Positions 12,239-23,924 of a stretch of DNA of 64,000 nucleotides are shown here, piece by piece. Position numbers and translations under genes: made by a program. The notes beneath the pieces were generated by a model. That model was given only the letters and a program-made list of their open reading frames with translations, was not told the DNA's origin and ran no database searches. The stretch's first letter is position 1. Every line of letters begins with the position of its first letter. The stretch is from positions 22,097,801 to 22,161,800 of the forward strand of contig JAWZYU010000019.1 of assembly GCA_038380435.1 (NCBI GenBank), in the 5' to 3' direction. Source of the DNA: Ryuthela nishihirai. Lineage: Eukaryota; Arthropoda; Arachnida; Araneae; Heptathelidae.

Positions 12239-13191
12239 AATAAAATAACTAACATAAAATAAATAAAACTAAGGTATGCATCTTACAAAGTGTTGAAGTT
12301 GAATACACTTATTCCATTGGATGTCATACAATTATATATAAAGCTCTCTGTGAATCAATCATTAGATATGGTATCAGTATATATGTATGCACATATAAAT
12401 CTGTTTTAAATAAATTAAACGAATACAAAAAAGTACTCTAAATAATATTGTTCAGTTCAATAAACATGTAATTAATGAAGATCACATTGGCAATATTTTT
12501 CATTATCTGAACATTTTACTAGTTGACTTGTTATATATTTATGTAACTATCTTTAGAAATTACTTTAAATATGAACACAAGGAGAAAATTTTGCATGTGA
12601 TCAATACAAGACGAAAGTGTGAAAATTATTTTGTTCAACCAGTTTTTCACAATAATTAAGGAGAAGCGCGGATATTTTATCAAATACCCAAAATTTTTAA
12701 TTATCTACCGAGAGATCTGTTATGCCTGAGCAAATATTCAGAAATTAAAATTAAAGTTTCGAAATGGTTATTAGATGTAAATAATTGAAACGTAATGTTT
12801 AAAAAGTCGTATCCTGTATCTGGTATTTTTTAAGCAAGTCAATTTTAATGTGAAATGATGACTTGTACAATAGATGATAGTTTTGTGCAATATGTGCTGT
12901 AATCCGAAATTTTATAGGTTTATTTTATAAATGTGTTTAATATTTCATGTCTGTGTTTTAATACGTGTTTTTCATTTTTTGTTGTTATTGTTTTAGTTTC
13001 TTTTTTTAATTATGTGTTTATTTTCCATTATACATGTCATATTCTTTAATAAACCTGTCGTAAAAGGAATCCTGCTGACAAGCCATAAGGCTAAGCGGGG
13101 TAATCTATGTATATAACCATTACTAAGGCTTAATAAAGATATTATTATTATTATTATTATAAGAAGTATCTGAAAAGACTAATATCATTAT

Positions 13192-13582
13192 GGGGCGGGG
13201 GTGGCTCAGTGGTAGCGCGCCAGGCTCGTAATCTGTAGTTCCCAGGTTCGAGTCCCAGCTGGGTCAGCGTTGAGATTTATCTCCGCAAAATTCTCCGCCA
13301 TGCCCACGGTCAGTAGGGGACACCGATGGGCTTGGAAAGGCCGCCGACCGTCGGATGGGACGTTAAGCCGTGGTCCCGTGTGCGGGAGAGCCATACTCTA
13401 TGCACGTTAAAGAACACGCTGGATGGCCTTGACGGGAGGCTACCATCTGTCTCCCAACAGCTGTTCCAGTGGGTCCCCTCCCCCAACCTTCTCTGAGCCT
13501 TCGGGGTCCATGTGACTTGGCCATTTAGCCCATGGTGTGCAAAAGGGTGCCGCTCAGAGGTAAAACAACCCAACCCAACACA
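13192..13582 (+). mobile_element. SINE-A, full length
   Basis: It starts GGGGCGGGGGTGGCTCAG, has B box GGTTCGAGTCCC, the conserved centre GGGACGTTAAGCCGTGG and TGCACGTTAAAGAACACG, and ends AAAACAACCCAACCCAAC. The target duplication ACTAATATCAT is present at 13178-13188 and 13583-13593. It is about 390 bp long and serves here as the family reference. Confidence 0.92.
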
Positions 13583-13959
13583 ACTAATATCATCGGTCGA
13601 ATATGGAATTATTGTTTTCAAAGAAAATCAAGTTGATCATTTCTTTGTATTTAGCGGCCTCTAACGGTGGAAACGAAGACTAATGAAAAATTCCGAAATT
13701 GCAATTCGTAATATTTTATCTGTGTCTATCCAACACAAAAAATATTTTTCACATATTTCTTTTTTTAAAATAAAAGGGAACTAAAGTGACAACTCTTGAA
13801 TACTGAATGACTTTGATTGCTAATACAGAGCAATAATAATTATAGTTAAGTATGTCTATACTAAATAGTGATTGCCTATCAGGTACAGACTGCAAGGAGC
13901 CTCAGCGGTCCCACCGCTAGATACAAGAAAAAATGGCTAAATCTAAGCTTCATACTAGT

Positions 13960-16235
13960 AGTAGTAGTAGTATCCTTTATTTCCATTTATATTAAATTTT
14001 GATACAATATCAGTATTTAGAAAAATTTTGGAAATATACAACTCCACAAGAGTTCATAGATTCGCATGCGGGTATAAGGTTAAAATAAAATACATATATA
14101 AACATTAGAAACAACATTTTAAGTATATTACCATATTAATATTTTCTGTCATGGTTACATCAACAGCATAGTAACAGAATCAATAATAAACTATAAATAC
14201 ACCAATTTTTATTCAAAAATTTAACATCCCGAAGAGCAAACAAATAGAAAGAAAATTTTAGAATCAGAAATATAGGGGAAAAACCCTCCAACCTAAAGAA
14301 ATTTTTCTATATCATTTATATTACAAATCCAATCTCTTAGTTTTCGAGAAAACGTAAAAGAATTTATTTCATCCTTTATAGTTTCAGGTAAACTGTTAAA
14401 TATTTTAGGCGCCAAAAATATATAATGTTTTTGCGTAATAGTTTTCTTCGGAAGTGGTACAATGAAATTAATATGTGCACTTGTTCTGGTATTCTGCATT
14501 ACATTTTTAATGTCACTTTCTCTATAGTGCTTTTTTAAATATAAGATCACATTATAAACATACATTTTCCGTAATGGTAAAATTTGAAGATCATTATAAA
14601 AATATTTAACACTATCATATTTTCTTTTTCTTAATATACATCTAATTACTCTATTTTGAATAGTAACTAAGGATTTAATATTACTATAAAACATTCCTCC
14701 CCAAGATATTATTCCATAACTTAAATATGACTTAACCCAAGCATTATATATAAGCTTTAAAAAAGTAAGATTCATAAAATTTCTAATATAAAGCAATTTT
14801 GGAATTTTTGCATTAATTTTTTTATCAAATATTTAATATGTTCATTCCAATTTAACTAATTGTCTATATATACGCCCAAATATTTATAATATTCTACTCT
14901 TTCAATTGCTTCACATGCACACTGATGTCCTAAACAGTTTACAGAATGATATAATAATTTATTTTTTAACTTATTGACTTTATTACGTTTTAAATTGAAA
15001 TATAAATATTTCGTTTTATTAATATTCAATAACAATTTATTTTTTAAGAACCATTTTCTAATATTACCCAAGTCTTCATTTATTTCTTCAATTAAAATAT
15101 TCTCATTGTCAGCCGCACATATCAAAGCTGTATCATCAGCGAAAGTTATTTTTCCTTTAAGTTCAAGGTTACAAAGATCGTTTATAAAAACGTTAAATAA
15201 TATTGGCCCCAACACAGAGCCCTGTGGAACTCCATATTTTAGTTCAATTCCCTTACTAAACAAGTTTACCATTTTTACTCTTTGAATTCTATTTTTCAAA
15301 TAGGTTTCCAACCATTTCAAAACATTTCCTCGAATTCCAGCCATTTCAAGTTTTTTTATCAGCAAATCATGCGAAACCGAGTCAAACGCTTTTTTGATGT
15401 CCAAAAATAGCACAACAGTTTTCAAATTATCATTTATAGATCTGTATACTGTGGAAGTCAATTGTAATATAGCATCCTCAGTACATACATTTTTTCTACA
15501 CCCATGCTGATGATCAGAAAAAAATTTATTTCTATTCAAGAAATTTAAAATTTTAGTTTTAAGTATCTTTTCGAAAATCTTTGAAAAAACTGAGAGCAAG
15601 GATATCGGTCTGTAATTTGCGATATCTAAATATTCACCTTCTTTATATATTGAGACAACGGTTGAACCTTTCAAAATCGAGGGAAAACATCCAGATGATA
15701 ACGATAAGTTAAATAGGTAACATAATATATCTACAATATAACTTTTTATCTCTTTTAGTGTCTCCATAGATATCTGATCACTTCCAACTGCTTTTCCTAA
15801 TTTTAATGATGCAATAACTGCAAAAATCTCATTCTCTGATATATAATCAATAAAAATAGAATTTTGAGATGAAATCGATTTATGACTTTCATTATCAGCA
15901 TAATCAGGAATTTCCTTTACAAGATTACCAACAATTTCTGCATAATAGGTATTAAATTTATCAATAAACAACACAGGATTTTTCATTAAAAGAATAAATA
16001 ATATCATTTATTTTTATTTCTGAAGGGGACATTAAGTTCTTTTGCTGTCTACCAGACAAATCATTTATAATTTTCCAATATTGTTTAGTATCACCGTCAC
16101 TATTTAAAAATTTTGCAATGTAACACTTTGATTTTGCTTCTTTGATTAATTTTAATATTAAGTTTCTGCATTTTCTAAAATAATTATTTAGGTTTGTATT
16201 AAATGGTTGATTTTTACTTTGTTTGAAAATTAAAA
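13960..16235 (-). mobile_element. Jockey/CR1-type LINE, 5'-truncated, rather intact
   Basis: On the minus strand a 383-codon RT frame lies at 14856-16007. It contains SDQISMETLK, NYRPISLLSV, FLDIKKAFDSVSHD, GVPQGSVLGPILF and TFADDTALI (catalytic aspartates). After one break the C-terminal part continues at 14293-14796 (LSYGIISWGG, then CILRKRKYDS). The linker upstream of RT is visible to about 16235 in another frame; the endonuclease and ORF1 are missing. The 3' end lies at about 13960 and is followed by a TAG/CTA microsatellite tail. It is clearly different from, though in the same group as, the 8480-13160 element. The small number of breaks suggests a younger insertion. Confidence 0.9.
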
Positions 16236-16633
16236 CTAAAGGCCAATTCGCCTGTTATACGGGCTACCTCGATGCTGGCTCACCACTGACTTTTAATTCA
16301 AAAAAGTCGGTGATCCGGAACGTTAGAGTATCTCGGCCAATGGGCCACTGAAACGATGCCTTGTGCCGCGTCAGTTTTCTTGTTCTCATGTCTAGAGCGC
16401 TGGAGCCTTAATTAAACACACGTGTTGTTTTTCTTCATTTAGCCCTCCAAACTGGATCTACTGCTGGTGCTCTGTTGCTAGACGAAAAGGGACCTACTTC
16501 CAAAATCCTAGCTCTTTCCCTATAATATACTACATACGCATATACACACATCATGTGAATTAAAATTAAAGCTTCTTATTAAGTAATAGGTCATCTAAAA
16601 TAAGATAAGAATGAAATTTAAAATGAATCTCAC
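16236..16633. other. Intronic DNA upstream of the EGF2 donor
   Basis: The part at 16241-16420 has higher GC than its surroundings and an inverted GTCGGTGATCC-like block, but I cannot assign it. No splice-bounded exon was recognised. Confidence 0.35.
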
Positions 16634-16783
16634 ATGAATTGCAATAAAGGTTTTTAAATCCAGCAGCGCACGAACATCCGTATGGATCGGGAAGACAAAC
16701 GAGAACTCCAAGGCAAGAGTCTTGGTTCCCTTCAGCTGAGCAAGGAATGTTGCAAGATTTTCCCACGTAGCCAGGAGGACACG
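16634..16783 (-). CDS. Tie-type receptor exon: EGF-like module 2
   Basis: This 150-bp exon has an ATTGCAG acceptor and a T|GTGAGA donor, and is phase 1 on both sides. It encodes 50 residues with eight cysteines. The key feature is the stretch VCLPDPYGCSCAAGF, which is almost the same as the hallmark of EGF module 2 in vertebrate Tie1/Tie2 and is not a general EGF feature. The module starts with ACPPGYVGKSC once the first codon is completed from the EGF1 exon. This is the strongest single piece of evidence that the gene is a Tie/TEK-type receptor tyrosine kinase rather than another EGF-repeat protein. The intron to EGF1 is short, about 1.5 kb, and holds a SINE-B fragment. No frameshift or stop is seen. 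Confidence 0.9.
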
Positions 16784-16989
16784 CTGCAATTAAGATAAAT
16801 ATACAATAATACCTTTTATGCATAAAGAGCACTGGTAATACTGAGATTTAAAGTAATTTGTGCAAAGTCGGAGAAGATAAATTCATGATTATTGTAAGTA
16901 AACGAGAACAGAAATGTTTTATAGCATAATTTAGAGGGTAAAGAGGAAGTTACACTCTTCCTATTCTATACAAACTTACTCATGAAAGA

Positions 16990-17337
16990 GGAGCAGGGGT
17001 GGCTCAGTCGGTAGCGCTCCAGGTTCGTAATCTGCAGTTCTCAGGTTCGAGTCCCAGCTGGGTCATCGTTGAAATCTGTCAGTAGGGGACACTAATGGGT
17101 TTGGAAAGGCCGCAGTCCGTCGGATGGGACCTTAAGCCGTGGCCCCGTGTGCGGGAGATCTATAGCCTATGCACGTTAAAGAACACTTTGGATGGCCTTG
17201 ACCGGAGGTCTACTATCTGTCTCCCAGCAGTTGTCCCAGTGGATCCCCTCCCCCAACCTTCTCTGAGCCTTCGGGGTCCTTGTAACCTGGCTATTTAGCC
17301 CATTGTGTGCAAAAAAAGTACCGCTCAGAGGTAAAAC
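16990..17337 (+). mobile_element. SINE-A, nearly full length
   Basis: It has a tRNA-like head (GGTGGCTCAGTCGGTAGCG, B box GGTTCGAGTCCC), a deletion of about 35 bp after the head, then the conserved centre and a CGCTCAGAGGTAAAAC end. It lies in the short intron between EGF2 and EGF1. Confidence 0.9.
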
Positions 17338-17904
17338 AATTGATGAAAGAACATTCGTATTGAAAGAGTCACACTATGATTTTGTTACTAGTGTTCTATT
17401 AAATACTAAGTTAAAAGAGTAGTCAAGGTCGACTTATACTGTAAGTAAAAATAATTTAATAGTATATTGCAAATATTAGCATAACAAATATTACACAACA
17501 TAAAAAGATATGTTTCAGAGTGGGTTGTTAAGTTCTCTTTCTGAAATGCGCAGATAGAGATTCCTACCCTACTTTTGTGCATCTCATTACTAATGGAAGG
17601 AAAAAGTGTGATTAATAGGGAATGTTTGTACGAGATAATAGGAAAGATAATAGGGAAGAGTGTACGAGAAACCAACACAATCCAACAGGTTATCTCGGTA
17701 CCTTTAAAAAATTAAATAAATAAAAATTAAATTGTTCACTTATGTAGATTGTTGTGTATGCATGAATTTGTTTTTGTCGATAACGAATATATAAATATAT
17801 ACGCGTCAATACATCCATATGCGCATAAAAGTTACTCTTGTGGATAAGAAAATTGGAATCTATAAATGTATATGCATGCAGGCATTATTACTAAATATAA
17901 ATAA
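17338..17904. other. Intronic DNA with no recognised feature
   Basis: AT-rich sequence. Open frames on the minus strand here have no domain and no splice-bounded structure. Confidence 0.45.
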
Positions 17905-18075
17905 AAAATAAATACCCCCTCAAGCAGCTGCTTGCCACAGAGGTCTGACAGGAGCCTGTCAGTTTATATGCCACAGTAGGAGATCTGAGAGGATGGCAGG
18001 ACCTCAGCAGAAAAACGTCACACACATCCATGCCTAATCCGGGGCTCGAACCCAGGTCCCTTAGATCAGTAGGAG
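17905..18075 (-). mobile_element. SINE-B, head truncated
   Basis: On the minus strand it carries the GGGTTCGAGCCCCGG-type B box and the full SINE-B body, but the A-box part of the head is absent. Confidence 0.85.
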
Positions 18076-18327
18076 TGTAGAAAAAAGTTATTTCTATGCT
18101 AATATTACAGTGCAACTTATCGTAATAGTACTATTGTTTTAACCTATATAATGAAATGTTGCTGTATGTAATTGACGTTCTTGATAAGTTAAGGTACACT
18201 TTGATTTCATGTTCCAATTTTGCTAATAAATTAAAAACGAAATAGAATCGACACGAATCAAATGAAGAATTAGTTATATAACAATAAGATTAGTAACTGA
18301 GAAGTTGTTTAACTAAAATTGACTGAC

Positions 18328-18459
18328 CTTGCTCACAATACGTTCCGTTGAATCCTGGAGGGCAGATGCAATCTCCTGTGATATCATGACATATGCCTCC
18401 ATTGTGGCAGCTGAGGCAACTCTCTGTGCAGTTTTTTCCGTATCTTCCTTTGGGACACA
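18328..18459 (-). CDS. Tie-type receptor exon: EGF-like module 1
   Basis: This 132-bp exon has an ATCTTAG acceptor and a CAAG|GTCAGT donor, and is phase 1 on both sides. It encodes 44 residues. The order is CPKGRYGKNC, then CHNGGICHD, then CICPPGFNGTYC, the classic laminin/EGF spacing and close to EGF module 1 of vertebrate Tie receptors. Two N-glycosylation sequons are visible (NCT and NGT). The codon split across the upstream junction joins the end of the Ig2 exon, giving the same Ig2-to-EGF1 transition (TRLIVR followed at once by the first EGF cysteine region) as in Tie2. The upstream intron is about 8.7 kb and contains a satellite and an RTE element. Confidence 0.9.
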
Positions 18460-18599
18460 CTAAGATAATAAGAATGATTTACTAACATGAAATAACGAAT
18501 AGAGATGAATATTTAGTATTCATGAGAACTCGTTTGTGGATAGAACAGCTTGAAATTAGCAGAAAAAATTTTGTTGAGAGAGATAAAACAAATCAAGGT

Positions 18600-19595
18600 T
18601 TTGTGATGACACTCAGGGCGTAGCTATGCCCCCCTACCATAGCTACGCCCTGAAGAAGGAAAAGGAATTCGGAGTTGGCAAAATTCGAAGTGACTTCGTA
18701 AAATAAAGGTGAGTTGGGAAAACTGGGATTTCTTTTTTGTAAAATTAAGGGGAGTTTGCAAAATCGAGGTAATTTGGCAAAATCTAGGGCAGTTGGCAAT
18801 TTTTGAAGCCACTTGGTAAAATGCAGATGAGTTGTGAAAATTCGGATTGTTTTTGTAAAATTAATGACAGTTGGCAAAATCTTGGGAATCCAACTTGGCG
18901 AAATCTTGGGAAGTTGGCAAAATTAGAAATGACTTGGCAAAATTCAGGTAAGATGCAAAAATTGTGATCTTTTCTGTAAAATTATGGCGAGTAGGCAAAA
19001 TCTAGGAAAGATGGCAAAATCGAAAAAACTTGGCAATATATAGGGTAGTTGTCATTTTTCGGAGCCACTTAGTAAAATGCAGGTGAGGTGTGAAAATTGG
19101 GATTGTTTTTGTAAAATTAAGCAGAGTTAGAAAAATCGAGCAACTTGGCAAGATCTTGGAAAGTTGGCGAAATCTAGACAATTTGGCAAAATCGGGACAA
19201 CTTGGCAAAATCTAGGGCAGTTGGTAAAATTCGAAGTGACTTGGTAAAATTCAAGTAAGATGTAAAAATTATGATTTTTTTTCTGTAAAATTATGACGAG
19301 TTCGCAAAATCTAGGGAAGATGGCTAAATTCGATGCCACTTGGTAAGATATAGGTGAGTTGTGAAAATTGGGATTGGTTTTGTGAAATTAAGGACAGTTG
19401 GGAAAATCGAGATAACTTGGCAGAAATTCGAAGCGATTTTGGTAAAATTCAGACGAGATGTAAAAAGGGATTTTTTTGTAAAATTATGGCAAGTTGGCAA
19501 TATCGAGGCATCTTGGCAAGATTTAGGAAAGTTGGGAAAATCGAGGCAAAGTGCAAAATCTTGGAGAGATGCTAGCCTCCCCCCTCCCCCACGGA
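18600..19595. repeat. Degenerate minisatellite, about 1 kb
   Basis: It is built from variants of ACTTGGCAAAATCTAGGG and AGTTGGCAAAATCGAGG, about 17-20 bp each. A longer repeat of roughly 255-270 bp is marked by the block GTGAAAATTGGGATTG at about 18835, 19090 and 19361. It produces repetitive open frames on both strands that are artefacts of the array. Confidence 0.85.
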
Positions 19596-19689
19596 ACTGA
19601 ATTCTGGGAACGTGCCTGACAGAGACATAATTAAATTTATGTAAAGTACTTATTAGTTGGCTAAATTTGATTTCCGAGCATATATATTT

Positions 19690-20700
19690 ATTAACAGCAA
19701 ATGGGCTGTTCTGTTAGGAATACCAGGTCATATAGGGGAGCTGAAATTGGCTTGTTAAAAATACCTTGTTAATTGGCTTGATAATATTACCTTGTTAAAA
19801 GTGTCTTGCAACTAAACTTCAGAAGTGTTGTGCTAAGGTTAAAAAATTTACCTTTAATTCTGAAGCTCTGAAAGACTCAGTCAGTTATGGCTGAAGCTTA
19901 CCATGATAGGATACTTAGTCATAATGACAGTCATGGTTTGCTTACTACTGAAGTAGAGGAAGAATGGGACCGTTTTAAACAGGCTTTTCTTGAAACTAAC
20001 AGTACTCTTTTAGGAAAAAAGGAGCAGAAGAGACAGAAGTATTTGAGTGATAAGGCATTTAATCTTATTTCAGAGAGAAAGAACTGCAAGAATGTCCTTA
20101 ATCAATACCCTATTAGTCCTAATAGAAAGCATTACAGAGAGCTTAATAAATGTCTAAAATATCAGTTAACTGCTGATATGAATCTTTGACTTGATGGTTT
20201 GGATGACAAAGCCGAGGAAGAAGTTAAGCAGCGCAACAGCAGAGAGCTGTGCCAGATAGTTAATGTTTTGTGTGATAGAAAACGGATAAGTATACAGAGA
20301 TTGAAAAATAAGCATGACAAGGTTATAGAAGGTGAGGATTCTGTCATGGCTGGGTGAGCTGAGCATTTCAGTATGTTCTAAACAATATGGTTAGTTCTAC
20401 TCCCATTGCTTGTAATAGTGATAGACGCATTACTGACGTTAAAGTTGGCTATGTAACATAGTTTGAAGTTATTTTGGTTAATTCTGAACTTAAACTACAT
20501 AAATCCCCATGGATAGATGAAATTACTACGGAAATGCTTAGATCTGGGAATGTTTCAGTTACCACATGGATGACTGAAATTTTGAATGTGTTTTATCATA
20601 AAAGAATGGTTTCTAAGGATTTTACCACAGCTATTATTATTCCCATTTTTAAAAAAAGATGATCGCAGTTCTTGTGATAACTACAGGGGTATCAGTCAGA
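19690..20700 (+). mobile_element. RTE-like LINE, internal fragment
   Basis: It matches the 50385-51350 part of the long RTE copy: the linker between endonuclease and RT and the first RT motifs (PWIDEITTEMLRSGN; AIIIPIFKK). It contains stops and frameshifts and breaks off abruptly near 20700 into unrelated sequence. Both ends are incomplete. Confidence 0.85.
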
Positions 20701-21383
20701 GATTTTACGAGGTAGGAGTCCTTTTGCAATTACGAGGTCCACTGGAGGAAAATGGATTTCGCAACTTGTTTTGGGCTAAAACCAGCTATTCTTTTTCTAA
20801 ATTATTTTTCTTTTGGACACAAAAGCAATTTAATAAAATGAGGTTACATCCATCCCTCGATTTACATGATAGATAGGTTCTAGAATATCACCGAAAAAAA
20901 TCCGTTTTGAATAAAACTTACACTGAAAGTTTTCATTTATATACATTTACCTGAAATCTATCTCTGATTATAAATCTCACATCTGATTTTATTATCAAAA
21001 AAAAAAAGAAATTGAGTCATTATATTTACCTGTATCATTCCTGTCAGATATATTATTAAAGATGCAAGAACTAGAAATAGCGTTTTAATCAATGCACCAT
21101 CAACTGAAGTAGAAAAGTAGCTAAATACAGTTTTGCAAACTGCCGTTCCTTCTGTCTGGAATTGCCATCTGGGAATCTCCCTTTTCAAACTTTAGGTGAC
21201 ATTTCTGGGAGCCATTCCTGGCCAGTGGAACTTAGCATTGCCATCGGTGCGCAAATCAAGGGACTACACGCCCCAAGTCGCCTTTTTCGGCTAGGGCAGA
21301 TTTGGTCATTTCAGGGATGAACAGGTTGTAGAGTTTCCTGCTGCCTTGTGGGTTCGGCGGTACTAATGGTCGGTGTCTCGTTA
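20701..21383. other. Unassigned intronic DNA
   Basis: Nothing was recognised. The part at 21190-21380 is GC-richer than its surroundings (CCCCAAGTCGCC, GTTCGGCGG) but has no SINE head or exon that I can support. Confidence 0.35.
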
Positions 21384-21466
21384 ATTCATCTCAGCATCAA
21401 TTCATCGCTACGTCAGTTCATCGCAGCGTCAATTCATGGCGATGTCAATTCATCGCAATGTTAGAT
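21384..21466. repeat. Short tandem repeat, about 16-bp unit
   Basis: About five copies of a unit like GCGTCAATTCATCGCA. A single related unit in inverse orientation lies near 24340, at the far end of the inverted arms described at 21480-21850 and 23925-24300. Confidence 0.75.
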
Positions 21467-21479
21467 ATAAACTCTAGAG

Positions 21480-21850
21480 ACAATGATTTAGATTTTGAGA
21501 AGTTAAACAAGCTTCACAAGAATTTACCTCAGAAATTAATTAAAACTTAAATAACAAGTATTGTTTCAAATCGTTTAATCGAATATGCATTTTAAAAGTT
21601 TGCGTAATGATTATTTCAATATTAGGTAATCATTAATGTTTTTTATGAAAATAATTTATTTATTAAATATTCCAGCTTCCGTGCCTCTTTAAATACCGAA
21701 CGAATGTTGTCGGAAATCGAGATTAAAATAGATTTGATTATGATCTTTAATTTATCATCAGTAACATTTTTCCATTAAATGCATATATTAGAAGTTAAAG
21801 AGCTTCGAGGTTATATTCCCATTGACATAACATGTTTGTTTTGTTAGGTT
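21480..21850. repeat. Left arm of a long inverted repeat around an RTE copy
   Basis: It is a diverged inverted copy of 23925-24300, sharing GCATTTTAAAAGTTTGCGTA, TTTGATTATGATCTTT and a TATATTCCCATT end. The arms are also related to the fold-back elements at 4604-5155 and 31165-31700. Confidence 0.75.
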
Positions 21851-22024
21851 CTAACATCGTAATTCTATGTTTTCTTCAGTTGATATAACATGGGAATTCT
21901 CTGTTTTGTCATGCCTGGGGCGGTCTTTTTAGCGAAGTTGCCGAATAGAAAAGTGAAATGAAATGATGGACTGCCAAAGAAATATATAATCAATAATGTA
22001 ATCAATATAAAAAATATAAAAAGA

Positions 22025-23741
22025 TAGTTAATGTTTTGTGTGGTAGAAAACGGACAGGCATACAAGGATTGAAGGATAAACAAGGTAAGGTTATAGAAGG
22101 TGAGGATTCTCTCATGGCTAGGTGGGCTGAGCATTTCAGTGATATTCTAAACTATGCGGTTAGTTCTATTCCCATTGTTTGCAATGACGATAGATGCATT
22201 GGTGGCTTTAATGTTGGCCCTGTAACACAATCTGATGTTATTTTGTCTGTTTCTAAACTTAAACTACATACATCCCCAGGGGTAGATGAAATTACTACGG
22301 AAATGCTTAGAGCTGGGAATGTTTCGGTTACCATTTGGATGACTGAAATTCTGAATATCTTTTATGATAAAGGCATGGTTCCTAAGGATTTTACCAGAGC
22401 TATTATTATCCCTATTTTCAAAAAAGTTGATCTCAGTTCTTGTGATAACTATAGGGGTATCAGCCTACTCACTGTTCCAGGGAAAGTTCTTTGCATGGTT
22501 GGGCTTAATAGAATTAAGAATCTGGTTGACAGTCAATTGCATGATGAGCAATGTGGATTCAGAAGTGGTAGGGGATGTGTGGATCAGATATTTTCACTTA
22601 GGCAGATTCTTGAGAAATGTTTAGAGTTTCAGAAACCTTTGGTTGCTAGCTTTGTTGATTTCAAAAAGGCTTTTGACTCTGTTGATCGTCATAATTTGTG
22701 GTTGATTGTGAAATCATATGGTATACCAGACAAATTAGTTAACATAATGAAAGCTCTCTATAATAACACTGAGTCGTGTGTGAGAGTTGGTAAGGCTTGT
22801 AGCAATTGGTTTAGCATTACTTCTGGAGTTCGACAACTGTGCATTTTGTCTCCTTTTCTCTTTAGTTTGGTTATTGATTATGTTATGCGAAATTCACTTC
22901 AAGGGAAGGATTTTGGCCTTAAATGGGCTGGAGATACGAAAATTTCTGATTTAGATTATGCTGATGATTTAGCCCTTTTGGCAAATGATGTTGATGAGAT
23001 GAACTCTTTCATTCGAGCTGTTGATGAGACTGGTAGTAGAGTAGGTTTGGTTATAAACAGAGAGAAAACTAAAGTGATGAAAATTGGTCAGGCTGGCTGT
23101 GATTCAGTTAATCTGAATGGTTGCAGTCTTGAGCAGGTGTCACAGTTTAATTAACTCTGGAGCTATGTAACAGATACTGGTGATGTGCGGCATGAGATTA
23201 ACAGGCGAATAGGGATTGCTGCCGGGACTTTTAAGAATCTATGGAGAGCGCGGAGAAATAGGCGTATACACCTAAAGACTAAAATTAGGCTGTATAATAG
23301 TTTTGTTCTTTCTAGGGTTAGTTATGGTAGTGAAACTTGGACTCTGTGTAAACAAGATAACAGGAAACTAGATGCTTTTGATTCTAGATACTTACACAGT
23401 ATCTTGGGCATTAGGTGGTTCAACTTTGTAACTAATGATGAGGTTAGGCAAAGGAGTCTGCAACCTCCTTTAAGCAGCATATTGTGCAGAGAGAGACTCC
23501 GTTGGTTTGGCCATGTTGCCTGTATGAATAATTATAGATTGGCAAATAGGGTTATGAACAGTGTGCCTAAAGGCCTCAGAAAGAAGGGAAGACCTAGGAT
23601 GTGGTGGGCAGACAATGTCAAACAGGACGTTTTTATAATTGGTGTGCAGTGGCCAGATGCAGTAGATGTAGCTAAGGATAGACTTGCTTGGAGAACTAAA
23701 TTGCACGGTCTGGTTGGACCTCCGTAGCCCATGGCTGCTTG

Positions 23742-23796
<55 letters not shown>

Positions 23797-23818
23797 CGAC
23801 GACGACGACGACGACTAA
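22025..23818 (+). mobile_element. RTE-like LINE, 5'-truncated, best preserved copy
   Basis: The reading frame runs from 22036 to 23727, with one nonsense codon (TAA at 23152-23154) between RT and the C-terminal part; both sides are in the same frame. RT motifs include SPGVDEITTEMLRAGN, AIIIPIFKK, DNYRGISLL, FRSGRGCVDQIF, FVDFKKAFDSVDRHNL and LDYADDLALLAND (catalytic). The C-terminal region holds SRVSYGSETWTL and RLRWFGHV. The element ends in a GAT-repeat then GAC-repeat tail (about 23742-23815), as in RTE-clade elements that end in short tandem repeats. Endonuclease and 5' region are missing. The tail makes a spurious poly-His frame on the minus strand. Confidence 0.93.
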
Positions 23819-23924
23819 GGTAGAGGCATAAAATATGCAATGAGTTTTAGGTACTTTACGTAACAATAGGTCAATATGCCAAAATTGCTCTCCAAAATAC
23901 GAACCAAAATTGCCCTACCAAAAT

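Larger units (their letters stand above)
8480..13160 (+). mobile_element. Jockey/CR1-type LINE, nearly full length, degraded
   Basis: The order is ORF1 (about 8540-9253), endonuclease (about 9925-10550), reverse transcriptase (about 10700-12238), and a 3' region ending in TAATAAAGA and an ATT-repeat tail at 13139-13160. Several frameshifts break ORF2. A SINE-B copy has inserted at 9724-9912 between ORF1 and the endonuclease. The 3' tail of short tandem repeats is usual for CR1/jockey-group elements. Clade assignment beyond that group is not possible by eye. Confidence 0.88.

Noticed and set aside
18593..19600. Several 60-94 codon repetitive frames on both strands
   Set aside because: Products of the minisatellite; unit changes and stops show no selection for protein.
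23532..23840. Minus-strand frame with a poly-His and Arg stretch
   Set aside because: It is the antisense of the GAT/GAC microsatellite tail of the RTE element. The Pro/Ser-rich minus frame at 52356-52808 has the same cause.
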